DNA of 51,594 nt from Lentzea xinjiangensis (GCF_900110955.1 NZ_FOFR01000015.1:150351-201944); one strand, 5' to 3'; shown: positions 17,836 to 25,591, counted from the first letter of the stretch. The notes: generated by a model from the sequence alone, not told the origin. Made by a program: numbers and translations.

Positions 17836-18525
17836 CTAACGGCCGACGCCGTAGACACCGCGCGCGTCATCGCGGACGACCTTGCCGTACGACAGCTCCA
17901 CCACGCGGCGGCGCATCGAGTCGACGATCCCGTGGTCGTGGGTGGCCATGATGACGGTCGTGCCGGTGCGGTTGATCCGCTCCAGCAGCAACATGATGTC
18001 CTGGCTCGTGTCGGGGTCCAGGTTTCCGGTCGGCTCGTCGGCGATCAGCACCAGCGGGCGGTTCACGAACGCGCGCGCGATGGCGACGCGCTGCTGCTCA
18101 CCACCGGAGAGCTCGGTCGGGAACCGGTCCTCCTTGCCGTCGAGGCCCACGAGCTGCAGCACCTCGGGCACCACCTTCACGATGGTGTTGCGGGGCTTGC
18201 CGATGACCTCCAGCGCGAAAGCCACGTTCTCGGCGACCGTCTTCGTCGGCAGCAGGCGGAAGTCCTGGAACACGCAGCCGATGGACTGGCGCAGGCGGGG
18301 GACCCTGCGCCGCGACATCTTGGCGACGTCGAAGTTGGAGACGTAGACGCGTCCCCTGGTCGGCACCTCTTCGCGCAGCAGCAGGCGCAGGAAGGTCGAC
18401 TTACCGGACCCGGAAGGCCCGATGAGGAACACGAACTCGCCCTTCTCCATCTCGACGGACACGTCGTCGAGCGCGGGGCGCGTGGAGGTCTTGTAGACCT
18501 TGGAAACGTGTTCGAGGCGAATCAC
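17836..18525 (-). CDS. ftsE: Cell division ATP-binding protein FtsE
   Basis: 229 residues, ABC ATPase. Walker A GPSGSGKST (36-44), the Q-loop in CVFQDFRLLP, signature LSGGEQQRVAIARA near 139, Walker B LIADEPTGNLD near 158 and the switch His in MATHDHGIVD. It forms the FtsEX complex with the adjacent ftsX product. The GTG start gives the canonical N-terminus MIRLEHVSKVYK. There is no Shine-Dalgarno, and TAGACT lies 8 nt upstream, so the mRNA may be leaderless or nearly so. Confidence 0.97.
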   Translation of the reverse strand: MIRLEHVSKVYKTSTRPALDDVSVEMEKGEFVFLIGPSGSGKSTFLRLLLREEVPTRGRVYVSNFDVAKMSRRRVPRLRQSIGCVFQDFRLLPTKTVAENVAFALEVIGKPRNTIVKVVPEVLQLVGLDGKEDRFPTELSGGEQQRVAIARAFVNRPLVLIADEPTGNLDPDTSQDIMLLLERINRTGTTVIMATHDHGIVDSMRRRVVELSYGKVVRDDARGVYGVGR

Positions 18526-18539
18526 GAGGCGCGAGTCTA
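18526..18539 (-). promoter_or_regulatory. Putative -10 element of ftsEX
   Basis: TAGACT at 18534-18539 on the minus strand, 8 nt before the ftsE GTG, with no ribosome-binding site. This suggests a leaderless or near-leaderless ftsEX transcript. Confidence 0.4.
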
Positions 18540-18651
18540 CTCATGTCCGGGGTAAAGCCCCCGTTCCGGTTAACTCCCGCCCCCGGAAAGGCGGTCGGCA
18601 ACCTCAACACGCCGTGGTCGGGCCACCACTACCGGTGGACGCCAGTGCTCA

Positions 18652-18682
18652 TTCGGACCACTGGGCACGTTCGGACCACTGG
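18652..18682. repeat. Two 13-bp direct repeats upstream of ftsE
   Basis: TTCGGACCACTGG occurs at 18652-18664 and again at 18670-18682, an 18-bp period. The pair lies about 130-160 bp upstream of the ftsE start in a non-coding gap. It could be tandem regulator sites for ftsEX. Confidence 0.55.
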
Positions 18683-18697
18683 ACGGTACCGGAGGAG

Positions 18698-19054
18698 TCA
18701 GTCCCACCGGTTGAAGAGCGCCTCGCCGACGGTGTGCGGACGCCAGTACCGCACATCGCGAACGTCGAGAAGGGGCCACTCCGCTGCCTGGAACGGTCGA
18801 CGCAACTCCGCGGACGTGCGCACGCGCAAGCCCAGCTCGGAGAGCACGCTCAGGAGCGCCGCGTCATCGGCGAACACCAGTGGCTGCCGGTCGTGACCGA
18901 CTGCGAGAGCCACGTCGCCGGCGTGCGAGCGCAGTACGGCGACCCCCGGCCGATGGTCGCCGTACTCGACGTGCGCGGCGTAGAAGTTCGGAGTGACTTC
19001 CGGCTCGCACCAGCGGGTGACCTCGCCACCGGCACGTCGCGCGGCCTCGTGCAC
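18698..19054 (-). CDS. Conserved-looking hypothetical protein, about 118 aa
   Basis: Not recognised. The frame stays open from inside the prfB end; GTG 19054 gives 118 residues, while a GTG near 19100 overlapping prfB would give a longer form. The codon pattern is strongly GC-rich at third positions, supporting coding. The sequence is acidic and mixed, with no membrane segment, and ends in RDVRYWRPHTVGEALFNRWD. It starts just after the prfB stop, so it is probably read as part of that transcript. Position suggests co-expression only; no function is implied. Confidence 0.62.
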   Translation of the reverse strand: MHEAARRAGGEVTRWCEPEVTPNFYAAHVEYGDHRPGVAVLRSHAGDVALAVGHDRQPLVFADDAALLSVLSELGLRVRTSAELRRPFQAAEWPLLDVRDVRYWRPHTVGEALFNRWD

Positions 19055-19071
19055 GAGGCCGCGGAACTCGC

Positions 19072-20175
19072 CTACCCCTGCTGGGACTGCTTGCGCCACC
19101 GGATGCCGGCCTCGAGGAAGTCGTCGATCTCCCCGTCCAGCACCGCCGACGGGTTGCCGACCTCGTGCTCGGTCCGCAGGTCCTTCACCATCTGGTACGG
19201 GTGCAGCACGTAGGAGCGCATCTGGTTGCCCCAGCTCGAGCCGGAGTCCTTGAGCGCGTCCATCTTGGCCTGCTCCTCCTGGCGGCGCCGCTCGAGCAGC
19301 TTCGCCTGCAGGACGGCCATGGCCGTGGCCTTGTTCTGCAACTGCGAGCGCTCGTTCTGGCAGGAGACCACGATGCCGGTCGGGATGTGCGTGAGGCGCA
19401 CCGCCGAGTCGGTCGTGTTGACGCCCTGGCCACCGGGACCGGAGGAGCGGTAGACGTCGACGCGCAGGTCCTTCTCGTCGATCTCGACGTGGTCGGTCTG
19501 CTCGACGACCGGCACGACCTCGACGCCGGCGAACGAGGTCTGGCGGCGGCCCTGGTTGTCGAACGGCGAAATGCGCACCAGGCGGTGCGTGCCCTGCTCG
19601 ACGCTCAACGTGCCGTAGGCGTACGGGGCGGTGACGCGGAACGTCGCGGACTTGATGCCCGCCTCTTCCGCGTAGGAGGTGTCGAACACCTCGACGCCGT
19701 AGTTGTGGCGCTCGGCCCAGCGCGAGTACATGCGCAGCAGCATCTCGGCGAAGTCCGCGGCGTCGACGCCACCGGCCTCGGCGCGGATGGTGACCAGCGC
19801 GTTGCGCTCGTCGTACTCGCCCGACAGCAGCGTGCGGACTTCGAGGCCGGCGATCTCCCCGCGCAGCTTGGTCCGCTCGTTGTCTGCGTCGGCGTGGGCG
19901 TCCGCGTCCTCGGCTTCCTCGGCGAGCTCGTAGAGCAGCGGGAGGTCGTCCAGGCGTTCGCGCAGGCCGGTGACGCGGCGCAGCTCGCCCTGCTTGTGCG
20001 AGAGCTGGCTGGTGACCTTCTGCGCCTTCTCCTGGTCGTCCCAAAGGTCGGGGCGGGCCGCCTGCTCCTCGAGGTCCGCGACCTGGGCGCGCAGTCCATC
20101 GAGGTCCATCACCGCCTCGATGCTGGAAAGAGTGGCGGAGAGTTCCTTGATGTCTGCTTCGACGTCCGGGTTCAC
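19072..20175 (-). CDS. prfB: Peptide chain release factor 2
   Basis: 367 residues. RF2 catalyses peptide release at UGA and UAA. The codon-recognition SPF tripeptide (RISPFDNQGRRQ) lies near 201 and the catalytic GGQ (SSGPGGQGVNTTDSAVRLTH) near 246. The frame is continuous: the programmed +1 frameshift used by many bacteria for autoregulation is absent. The GTG start has no Shine-Dalgarno and follows TAATCT by 6 nt. The neighbouring ftsE-ftsX-smpB block is the usual actinobacterial arrangement. Confidence 0.97.
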   Translation of the reverse strand: MNPDVEADIKELSATLSSIEAVMDLDGLRAQVADLEEQAARPDLWDDQEKAQKVTSQLSHKQGELRRVTGLRERLDDLPLLYELAEEAEDADAHADADNERTKLRGEIAGLEVRTLLSGEYDERNALVTIRAEAGGVDAADFAEMLLRMYSRWAERHNYGVEVFDTSYAEEAGIKSATFRVTAPYAYGTLSVEQGTHRLVRISPFDNQGRRQTSFAGVEVVPVVEQTDHVEIDEKDLRVDVYRSSGPGGQGVNTTDSAVRLTHIPTGIVVSCQNERSQLQNKATAMAVLQAKLLERRRQEEQAKMDALKDSGSSWGNQMRSYVLHPYQMVKDLRTEHEVGNPSAVLDGEIDDFLEAGIRWRKQSQQG

Positions 20176-20187
20176 GGCAAAAGATTA
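20176..20187 (-). promoter_or_regulatory. Leaderless-type promoter of prfB
   Basis: TAATCT, 6 nt, GTG on the minus strand; no ribosome-binding site. Confidence 0.55.
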
Positions 20188-20191
20188 CGCC

Positions 20192-20220
20192 AGCACCGGT
20201 CGTTGTTCGCGACCGGTGCT
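20192..20220. terminator. Hairpin upstream of prfB (11-bp stem)
   Basis: AGCACCGGTCG and CGACCGGTGCT around a 7-nt loop. It sits between padR and the prfB promoter. No U-tract follows, so it may end padR transcripts weakly or insulate prfB. Confidence 0.4.
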
Positions 20221-20263
20221 TCGCTCGTGTTCCTCCGCGCGGTGGCCGTGGGCCGGCGTCGCA

Positions 20264-20295
20264 CGCTTCCGGCACCCGGACGGGCGCCGGAAGCG
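20264..20295. terminator. Hairpin after padR (10-bp stem)
   Basis: CGCTTCCGGC pairs with GCCGGAAGCG across a 12-nt loop, about 30 nt beyond the padR stop on the minus strand. There is no long U-run, as is common in actinobacterial terminators. Confidence 0.45.
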
Positions 20296-20322
20296 GCCGG
20301 CGTCAGCCCGCGGCCACCGCTC

Positions 20323-20823
20323 TCACGCGGTGGGGATGGCGTCGAGCAGCTTCAGCACGGCCTTGGCGTGGGCCAGGCCGAACTCGGCCACCGCCTTGGC
20401 GTAGGGGTCCTCCGCCGACTTGGCGGCGCTGCGCGCGCTCTCCTGCTCCTGGCCGTACGTCGTGCGCGCGGTCGTGATCAGGGCCTCGCGCTGCTTCGCC
20501 GTCAGCGAGCCGGCGTGCACCAGGCGCAGGATGAGCGGGCTGCGCAGGTGGTCGGGGCCGGGCTCGGACAGCAGCCAGTTCTTGAAGGCCTTCTTGCCGG
20601 CCGCGGTCAGGACGTACTGCTGGCTGGACCGCGGTCCTTGCTTGCCGAGGCGCAGCAGGCCCTGGTCGGCCAGCGCGGGCAGCTCGCGGTACACCTGGCT
20701 GCGGGTCACGCTGAAGAACGCACCGAAGCGCTCTCCCGCCTCCGCCACCAACTGGCCACCGGTCTTGGGTCCGTCGTGCAGCAGCCCGAGCAGGGCGGCT
20801 GCGGTCGCATTCAGGTCTGACAC
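20323..20823 (-). CDS. PadR-family transcriptional regulator
   Basis: About 166 residues from the GTG at 20823; an earlier start at 20862 would add 13 residues unlike the family. The N-terminal winged helix (ALLGLLHDGPKTGGQLVAEA, then FSVTRSQVYRELPALADQGLLRL and RSSQQYVLTAAGKKAF) is PadR-like. The C-terminal helical domain (about 90-166) is of the Vir_act_alpha_C type that mediates dimerisation. These repress genes such as drug exporters in response to phenolic or other ligands. No exporter lies next to it; the target is unknown. Confidence 0.85.
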   Translation of the reverse strand: MSDLNATAAALLGLLHDGPKTGGQLVAEAGERFGAFFSVTRSQVYRELPALADQGLLRLGKQGPRSSQQYVLTAAGKKAFKNWLLSEPGPDHLRSPLILRLVHAGSLTAKQREALITTARTTYGQEQESARSAAKSAEDPYAKAVAEFGLAHAKAVLKLLDAIPTA

Positions 20824-20862
20824 AACGACAACGTTCCCACGTCTGGGGGAAGCTGTCCACAA

Positions 20863-21206
20863 TGGTCAGCCGTTCTGTCCACTGTGGCTGATCACCGGGC
20901 TAGTCTGATGGGCCATGCGGAGCAACGAAAGTCTCGCTGAGTAAGCGGCAGTTTCCGCGCCTCACGCGTTTGGCCGCTTGACCGTCCGTGTCCATCCCGG
21001 ATGGAAAAAGCCTTCGGCGGAAGCGAAAGCCTTCGGCCCTCACTCGATCGGCGGTACGGCTCTCACCGGCCGGAGCCACCCGAATGGACGGACGGGCGTC
21101 CTTCGTCGCACGACCCGGTGATGTGCGCTCCGGCCTCTTTCCTCGGCCCGCCGGACCGGGAAAATGATCACTGCCAGGCAGGCGTGGCAGGACACGGAGG
21201 TCGGGG
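20863..21206 (+). other. Gene-poor gap with a possible tiny leader ORF
   Basis: Between padR and the next gene. TAGTCT (20901-20906) precedes by 8 nt a nine-codon frame ATG..TAA at 20915-20944 (MRSNESLAE), which could be a leader peptide or chance. The 12-nt sequence GAAAGCCTTCGG occurs about 21018-21050, preceded by a near copy. CTGTCCACAATGG and CTGTCCACTGTGG form a degenerate repeat around 20854-20888, near the padR start, and might be operator half-sites. No known RNA family is recognised. Confidence 0.3.
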
Positions 21207-21413
21207 ATGTTGAAGAGCATCAAGTGGCTGGACCACAAGAAGGTCGCGGCGCACACGATGGCGTGGATGACCGGGGGCATCCCGGAGCAGGCCGGCAAGG
21301 ACGAGTGCATGGTCTGCGGCAAGCAGATCCGCAAGCACCGCACCGTCAACGGGGAGGGCCGGATCTGCTCGAGCATGCTGTGCGCCCAGTACTGGGCCGA
21401 GAACATGACCTGA
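21207..21413 (+). CDS. Small Cys-rich protein, putative zinc-binding, 68 aa
   Basis: Not assigned to a family. 68 residues, basic, starting ATG with GGAGG 6 nt upstream, a very good ribosome site. Four cysteines form two groups, CMVCGK and ICSSMLCAQYW, a spacing that fits a small zinc-ribbon or treble-clef fold. The N-terminus MLKSIKWLDHKKVAAHTMAW is amphipathic. It stands alone between a gene-poor leader and a strong terminator, so it is probably monocistronic. Confidence 0.75.
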   Translation: MLKSIKWLDHKKVAAHTMAWMTGGIPEQAGKDECMVCGKQIRKHRTVNGEGRICSSMLCAQYWAENMT

Positions 21414-21432
21414 AAACATCAGCACAAAGCAG

Positions 21433-21460
21433 AAGGCCGGAGTCCGAGGACTCCGGCCTT
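21433..21460. terminator. Bidirectional terminator (13-bp perfect stem)
   Basis: AAGGCCGGAGTCC and GGACTCCGGCCTT with a 2-nt apex, between the convergent small gene and the first initiator tRNA. The stem stability and symmetry allow it to serve both. Confidence 0.75.
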
Positions 21461-21468
21461 CCGTCTAG

Positions 21469-21542
21469 TAGCGGGGACAGGATTTGAACCTGCGACCTCT
21501 GGGTTATGAGCCCAGCGAGCTACCGAGCTGCTCCACCCCGCG
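21469..21542 (-). tRNA. Initiator tRNA-fMet (CAT), copy 1
   Basis: 74-nt cloverleaf on the minus strand with anticodon CAT in loop CTCATAA. Initiator features are the unpaired 1:72 position (C1 opposite U72) and three consecutive G-C pairs at the base of the anticodon stem (GGG/CCC). CCA is not encoded. Identical to the second copy about 350 bp away. Confidence 0.96.
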
Positions 21543-21556
21543 CCGCTTCTAGCTTG

Positions 21557-21580
21557 TCTTGCTGTCTTGCTGTCTTGCTG
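21557..21580. repeat. Three tandem copies of an 8-bp unit
   Basis: TCTTGCTG repeated three times just upstream (5' side) of initiator tRNA copy 1, probably within the pre-tRNA leader or promoter. A copy-number-variable microsatellite is possible. Confidence 0.65.
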
Positions 21581-21720
21581 TTGTAAGGAGAACTCTACAC
21601 CCTCCAAAAACCCCTTTTCCACCACCCCCCTCTAACCACGTTCCCCCAGGTCAGAAGCCTCTGGGAGACCGATGCGGCCAACAGGCCCCGCCGATGCCGA
21701 AGGCGAGGCGTCCTGGGGGT

Positions 21721-21765
21721 CCGGGGGCTTGCCCCCGGGGTGGGGCTTGGGGGCTCCGCCCCCAA
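21721..21765. repeat. Two adjacent GC palindromes, REP-like
   Basis: CCGGGGGC-TT-GCCCCCGG (21721-21738) and TTGGGGGC-TCC-GCCCCCAA (21747-21765), embedded in GGGG-rich DNA between the two initiator tRNA genes. Both are perfect 8-bp stems. They look like a dispersed palindromic intergenic element, but only one pair is in this window. Confidence 0.55.
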
Positions 21766-21776
21766 TACAATGCGAA

Positions 21777-21811
21777 AAAGCCCTGTCTGCGCATTCCGCA
21801 GACAGGGCTTT
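21777..21811 (-). terminator. Terminator of initiator tRNA copy 2 (15-bp stem)
   Basis: AAAGCCCTGTCTGCG and CGCAGACAGGGCTTT with a 5-nt loop. On the minus strand it ends in TTTTTC, 11 nt past the tRNA 3' end. Confidence 0.85.
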
Positions 21812-21821
21812 CCCAGCTTTG

Positions 21822-21895
21822 TAGCGGGGACAGGATTTGAACCTGCGACCTCTGGGTTATGAGCCCAGCGAGCTACCGAGCTGCTCCACCCCGCG
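21822..21895 (-). tRNA. Initiator tRNA-fMet (CAT), copy 2
   Basis: Identical in sequence to copy 1: anticodon CAT, C1:U72 mismatch, three G-C pairs in the anticodon stem, no encoded CCA. It has its own promoter and terminator, so the copies are separate transcription units. Confidence 0.96.
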
Positions 21896-21928
21896 TCGGT
21901 ATGAACAGAACCTTACGCGGGGTGGAGC
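21883..21928. repeat. Inverted partial copy of the tRNA-fMet 5' end
   Basis: The first 13 nt of the tRNA (21883-21895, minus strand) occur again on the plus strand at 21916-21928 (CGCGGGGTGGAGC). This makes a perfect 13-bp inverted repeat with a 20-nt gap over the tRNA promoter. Confidence 0.7.
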
Positions 21929-21939
21929 CGTTGATGCAA
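21910..21939 (-). promoter_or_regulatory. Promoter of initiator tRNA copy 2
   Basis: On the minus strand TTGCAT (21934-21939), 18 nt, TAAGGT (21910-21915), then about 14 nt to the mature tRNA 5' end. Confidence 0.5.
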
Positions 21940-21948
21940 ATCGTCAGG

Positions 21949-24900
21949 TCAGCCTGACGGTGTGGGGCTCGGCACAACGGACGACTGGCTCGCCGCGGGC
22001 GGTGCGGCGGGACCGGTGTTGTACTGCTTGAACCGCTTCCTCGCGTCGTCCAGACGTGCGTACGCCTGGCCGAGCTCGGCGAAGTTGCCGCTCTGGTTCG
22101 CCTTGGTGATGTCGTCCAGCGCCGCGCCGATGTCGTTGATCGCCTTCTGCAGTTCGGGGCTCAGCGACCCGTTGCCGACCGGCGGTGGCGTGGTCGACGG
22201 CGGCGTGGACGTCTGGCCGTTGCCGTTGTTGTTGCTCGGCGGCGGCACAACCGCGCCGGCACCGCTGAGCACCTGGTCCAGCGCCTCGTTCAGCGTGGAC
22301 GCGTAGCCGACCCGGTCGCCGTACCAGACGAGCACCTTGGACAGCTGCGGGTACGACGTGTTGTTCGACGCGCGTTCGATGTAGACGGGTTCGACGTAGA
22401 GCAGCGCGCCGCCCACCGGGAGGGTGAGCAGGTTGCCGTAGACGACCGTCGTCTTCTGCTGCGCCAGCAGGTTGAGCTCGCGGCTGACGTTGTCGGACGT
22501 GAGGAACTGCGTCTGGATCTGCTGCGGGCCCTTCGCGTCCTGCGTCAGTTGCAGCACGCTGATCTTCCCGTAGTTGTCCGGGTCGGATCCCACGGAGACG
22601 TACGCCGCCATGAACTCCCGGTTCTCGCGGACCAGCGGGCTGGTGAGCTGGAAGCGCACCTTGCCGGGGTCGCCGGGGTCACCGGCGAGCACGTAGAAGG
22701 GCGGCTGGGCGTCCCTGCGCTTCGCGGCCGCGTCGCGCTGCGCGTCGGCCGAGGTCACGTTGTCGATCGTCGGGTCCTGCGCCGGGGCCCAGTAGGCGAC
22801 ACCGGAGTAGAAGTCCGACGGGGACGAGACGTGGTACTTCGACAGGATCTGCCGCTGCACCTTGAACAGGTCCTCGGGGTAGCGGAAGTGCTGGCGAAGC
22901 TGGTCGGAGATCTCGCTGCCCGGCTTGACCGTGCCGGGGAAGACGCCCATCCACGCCTTGAGGACCGGGTCCTTGTCGTCGATCTGGTACAGGTTCACCG
23001 TGCCGTCGTAGGCGTCCACAGTGGCCTTGACCGAGTTGCGGATGTAGTTGACGGGCTTGTTGACCTGCGAGATCACCACGCCGTCCGCGGTGAGCGAGTC
23101 GTTCGTCGCGTCACCGAGCTGCGTGCGCTGCGCGTACGGGTAGTTCTCCAGCGTGGTGTAGCCGTCGACGATCCAGGTGATGCGGCCGTTGACGACGGCG
23201 GGGTACGGGTCGCTGTCCACCGTGAGCCACGGCGCGACGGCCTGCACGCGGTCCCGCGGCGCGCGCTTGAACAGGATCTTCGACTCGTCCGCGATCGACT
23301 GGTTGAAGAGGATGTTCCGCTCGCCGTAGTAGGCGGCGAACGCCAGCTTGTTGAACAGGCTGCCGATCGGCACGCCGCCCGAGCCGGTGTAGGTGTAGGA
23401 CTTCGCGTCCGTGTCGTACTCGGCGGCCGAGCCCTCCGGACGGCCACCGACGATCGAGTAGTCGGCCGGGCCGAACAGCTCGCCGTAGTACGTGCGGGGC
23501 TGGTCGACCTTGATGCCGTTCTCGGCGTTGCGGACCGCGCCGTCCGGGGCGACCTCACCGGCCTTGAACTCGGGGTAGCCGCCGTTGGTCTGGTCGGCGA
23601 CCGCGTTGACCTTGTTCGCCTCGGCGTAGACGAAGCCGTTGCCGTGGGTGTAGATGAGGTGCTGGTTGATCCAGTCGCGCTGGCCCTGCGGCAGGCTGTC
23701 GAGCTTCAGCTCGCGGACGGCGACGATGTAGTCGCGCAGCCTTCCGTCCACTGTGTACCGGTCGACGTCGAGCTTGTTCGGGAACCCGTAGAACGGCCGC
23801 AGCTGCTGGAACTGCGTGAAGGTCCGCGAGAGCACGGCCGGGTCGAGCAGACGGATGTTGCCGAGCGTGGCCTGGTCGTTGGTCTTGATCTGGTCGTTGG
23901 TGATCGTCTGCTTGCCCTCGTAGGGCTTGGTCTCGACCTTGTCCTCGGTCAGCCCGAACGACTGCCTCGTCGCCGCGATGTTGCGCTTGATCGACTCGGC
24001 TTCCTTCTGGATGGCGTTCGGCTTGACCGAGAACTGCTCCAGCACCGCGGGCCACGCGGCGCCGACGAGCACGCTGGAGAGCACCAGCAGGACGGTCGCG
24101 ATGGCGGGCAGCTGCACGTTGCGCATGAAGGCGCCCGCGAAGAAGGCGACCGCGCAGAACACCGCGATGCACAGCAGGATGAGCTTGGCCGGCAGCACCG
24201 CGTTGAGGTCGGTGTAGCTCGCGCCGACGAACTTCTCGTTCTCGTGCAGCAGCAGGGCGTACCGGTCGAAGAAGTACGCGACGGCCTTCAGCAGCACGAA
24301 CGCGCCGGCAACGAGGGCCAGGTGCAGCCGCGCGGGACCGGAGAGCTGACCGCCGCGACCGGCCAGCCGGATGCCGCCGAACAGGTAGTGCGCGATGACC
24401 GCGCCGATGAACGAGACCGCGACCGTGATGAACAGCCACGACAGGAGCCACTCGTAGAACGGCAGCGTGAACGCGTAGAAGCCGATGTCGTGACCGAACT
24501 GCGGGTCGGTCACCCCGAACGGCTGGGCGTTGAGGAAGAGCTGGATCTGCTGCCAGTCGGCCTGCGCCGACGCGCCCGCGATGAGCCCGACGAACACCGG
24601 GATGCCGATCGCGAACAGCCGCATCCGCCGCATCACGACGGTGCGGTAGCGCGCCACCGGGTCGTCCGGGCCCGAGACCGGCACGAACACGGGCCGCGAC
24701 CGGTAGGCGAGGTAGAGGTTGAGCGCGACGATGCCGCCGACCACGGCCCCGACGGCCACGAACAGCGCCAGGCGGGTGATCAGGACTGTGCTGTAGACGT
24801 TGCGGAAATTCACCTCGCCGAACCACAGCCAGTTCACGTAGGTGTCGAGCAGCCGCGATCCCGTGATGAGACCGAACAGGAGCACAACACCGACGACGAG

Positions 24901-24957
24901 CAGGATTCGGCTGCGTCGGGACAGTTTCGGCAGTCCGACTGGAGGCCGTGTGGCCAC
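21949..24957 (-). CDS. UPF0182 family membrane protein
   Basis: 1002 residues, the usual size for this family (Rv3193c-like). About seven membrane segments occupy the N-terminal third (near 18-40, 55-80, 110-135, 165-195, 210-232, 255-275, 280-305). A large extracytoplasmic region follows to about 900, then a low-complexity Pro/Thr/Asn-rich linker and a short helical tail ending in serine/proline. The function is unknown; a cell-envelope role is presumed from topology. GTG start with AGGAG 8 nt upstream. The next genes (PDZ protease, DUF2342) keep the order seen in M. tuberculosis. Confidence 0.93.
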   Translation of the reverse strand: MATRPPVGLPKLSRRSRILLVVGVVLLFGLITGSRLLDTYVNWLWFGEVNFRNVYSTVLITRLALFVAVGAVVGGIVALNLYLAYRSRPVFVPVSGPDDPVARYRTVVMRRMRLFAIGIPVFVGLIAGASAQADWQQIQLFLNAQPFGVTDPQFGHDIGFYAFTLPFYEWLLSWLFITVAVSFIGAVIAHYLFGGIRLAGRGGQLSGPARLHLALVAGAFVLLKAVAYFFDRYALLLHENEKFVGASYTDLNAVLPAKLILLCIAVFCAVAFFAGAFMRNVQLPAIATVLLVLSSVLVGAAWPAVLEQFSVKPNAIQKEAESIKRNIAATRQSFGLTEDKVETKPYEGKQTITNDQIKTNDQATLGNIRLLDPAVLSRTFTQFQQLRPFYGFPNKLDVDRYTVDGRLRDYIVAVRELKLDSLPQGQRDWINQHLIYTHGNGFVYAEANKVNAVADQTNGGYPEFKAGEVAPDGAVRNAENGIKVDQPRTYYGELFGPADYSIVGGRPEGSAAEYDTDAKSYTYTGSGGVPIGSLFNKLAFAAYYGERNILFNQSIADESKILFKRAPRDRVQAVAPWLTVDSDPYPAVVNGRITWIVDGYTTLENYPYAQRTQLGDATNDSLTADGVVISQVNKPVNYIRNSVKATVDAYDGTVNLYQIDDKDPVLKAWMGVFPGTVKPGSEISDQLRQHFRYPEDLFKVQRQILSKYHVSSPSDFYSGVAYWAPAQDPTIDNVTSADAQRDAAAKRRDAQPPFYVLAGDPGDPGKVRFQLTSPLVRENREFMAAYVSVGSDPDNYGKISVLQLTQDAKGPQQIQTQFLTSDNVSRELNLLAQQKTTVVYGNLLTLPVGGALLYVEPVYIERASNNTSYPQLSKVLVWYGDRVGYASTLNEALDQVLSGAGAVVPPPSNNNGNGQTSTPPSTTPPPVGNGSLSPELQKAINDIGAALDDITKANQSGNFAELGQAYARLDDARKRFKQYNTGPAAPPAASQSSVVPSPTPSG

Positions 24958-25047
24958 GAGGCACGCTCCTGGATCGCGGTAAATCGATACGTACGTTTAG
25001 TCCAACTCTACGGATGACGCCCTGGGTTCCCGCGGAGTCCGCGGTCT

Positions 25048-25060
25048 TACGATGACACGC
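25048..25060 (+). promoter_or_regulatory. Leaderless-type promoter of the PPA1309-family gene
   Basis: TACGAT, 7 nt, GTG (25061). This favours the GTG over the ATG at 25052, which overlaps the hexamer. Confidence 0.5.
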
Positions 25061-25591
25061 GTGTCAGCGAGTGAAACGCCAGCGGTCATCCTCCCGACGG
25101 TCGCCCGCGAGGTCGAGGAGTTCGTAGCGGCAGGCGGCTGGGAGCAGCCACCGCAACTCTTCGCCCTCGTGGCCACCTCCGACCTGATCACCCAGCAGCC
25201 CGAGCTGCGGGCGCAGCTCGACCCGGAGTCGAGCCCGCTGACCCCGATCGCCCAGGACCCGCTGGAGGGCGATCTCGGTGACGCGCTGGCGGGCATCGAG
25301 TGGCCCCCGGCCGTGACCGGGTGCGCGCTGGCCCAGGAGATCGTGGTCCTGCCGCCGGAGGCGGAGACGGAGCTGAGCCACGGCGAGCTCGACGACGAGG
25401 CCGCCCGCAGGTTCGCCGCGGAGCACCCGGCGCGGCGCGAGGCGCGCCTGGTCGCCGCGGTGCTGCGCGACGGTTCGGTCTCCTGCGTGCTGCGGCTGCG
25501 CGGGACGGTCGAGGTGCCAGAGGAGGTCGTCGAGCACCCCGAGCTGGCGCCCAACCTCACCGACGCCCTGCTCGCCACGCTGCGGCCCTAG
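25061..25591 (+). CDS. PPA1309 family protein
   Basis: 176 residues from GTG 25061; ATG 25052 would add three. It is a soluble acidic protein of an actinobacteria-specific uncharacterised family. Recognisable parts are WEQPPQLFALVATSDLI near the N-terminus, WPPAVTGCALAQEIVVLPPE in the middle and VSCVLRLRGTVEVPEEVV near the C-terminus. The function is unknown. It is divergent from UPF0182 and convergent with the PDZ protease; this three-gene arrangement is common in actinobacteria. A hairpin follows the stop. Confidence 0.85.
   Translation: MSASETPAVILPTVAREVEEFVAAGGWEQPPQLFALVATSDLITQQPELRAQLDPESSPLTPIAQDPLEGDLGDALAGIEWPPAVTGCALAQEIVVLPPEAETELSHGELDDEAARRFAAEHPARREARLVAAVLRDGSVSCVLRLRGTVEVPEEVVEHPELAPNLTDALLATLRP

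Noticed and set aside
20092..20175. Programmed +1 frameshift in prfB
   Set aside because: The frame is continuous from the GTG with no in-frame TGA after a slippery codon.
20863..21206. Riboswitch in front of the small Cys protein
   Set aside because: Some inverted and direct repeats are present but no known riboswitch core could be recognised.
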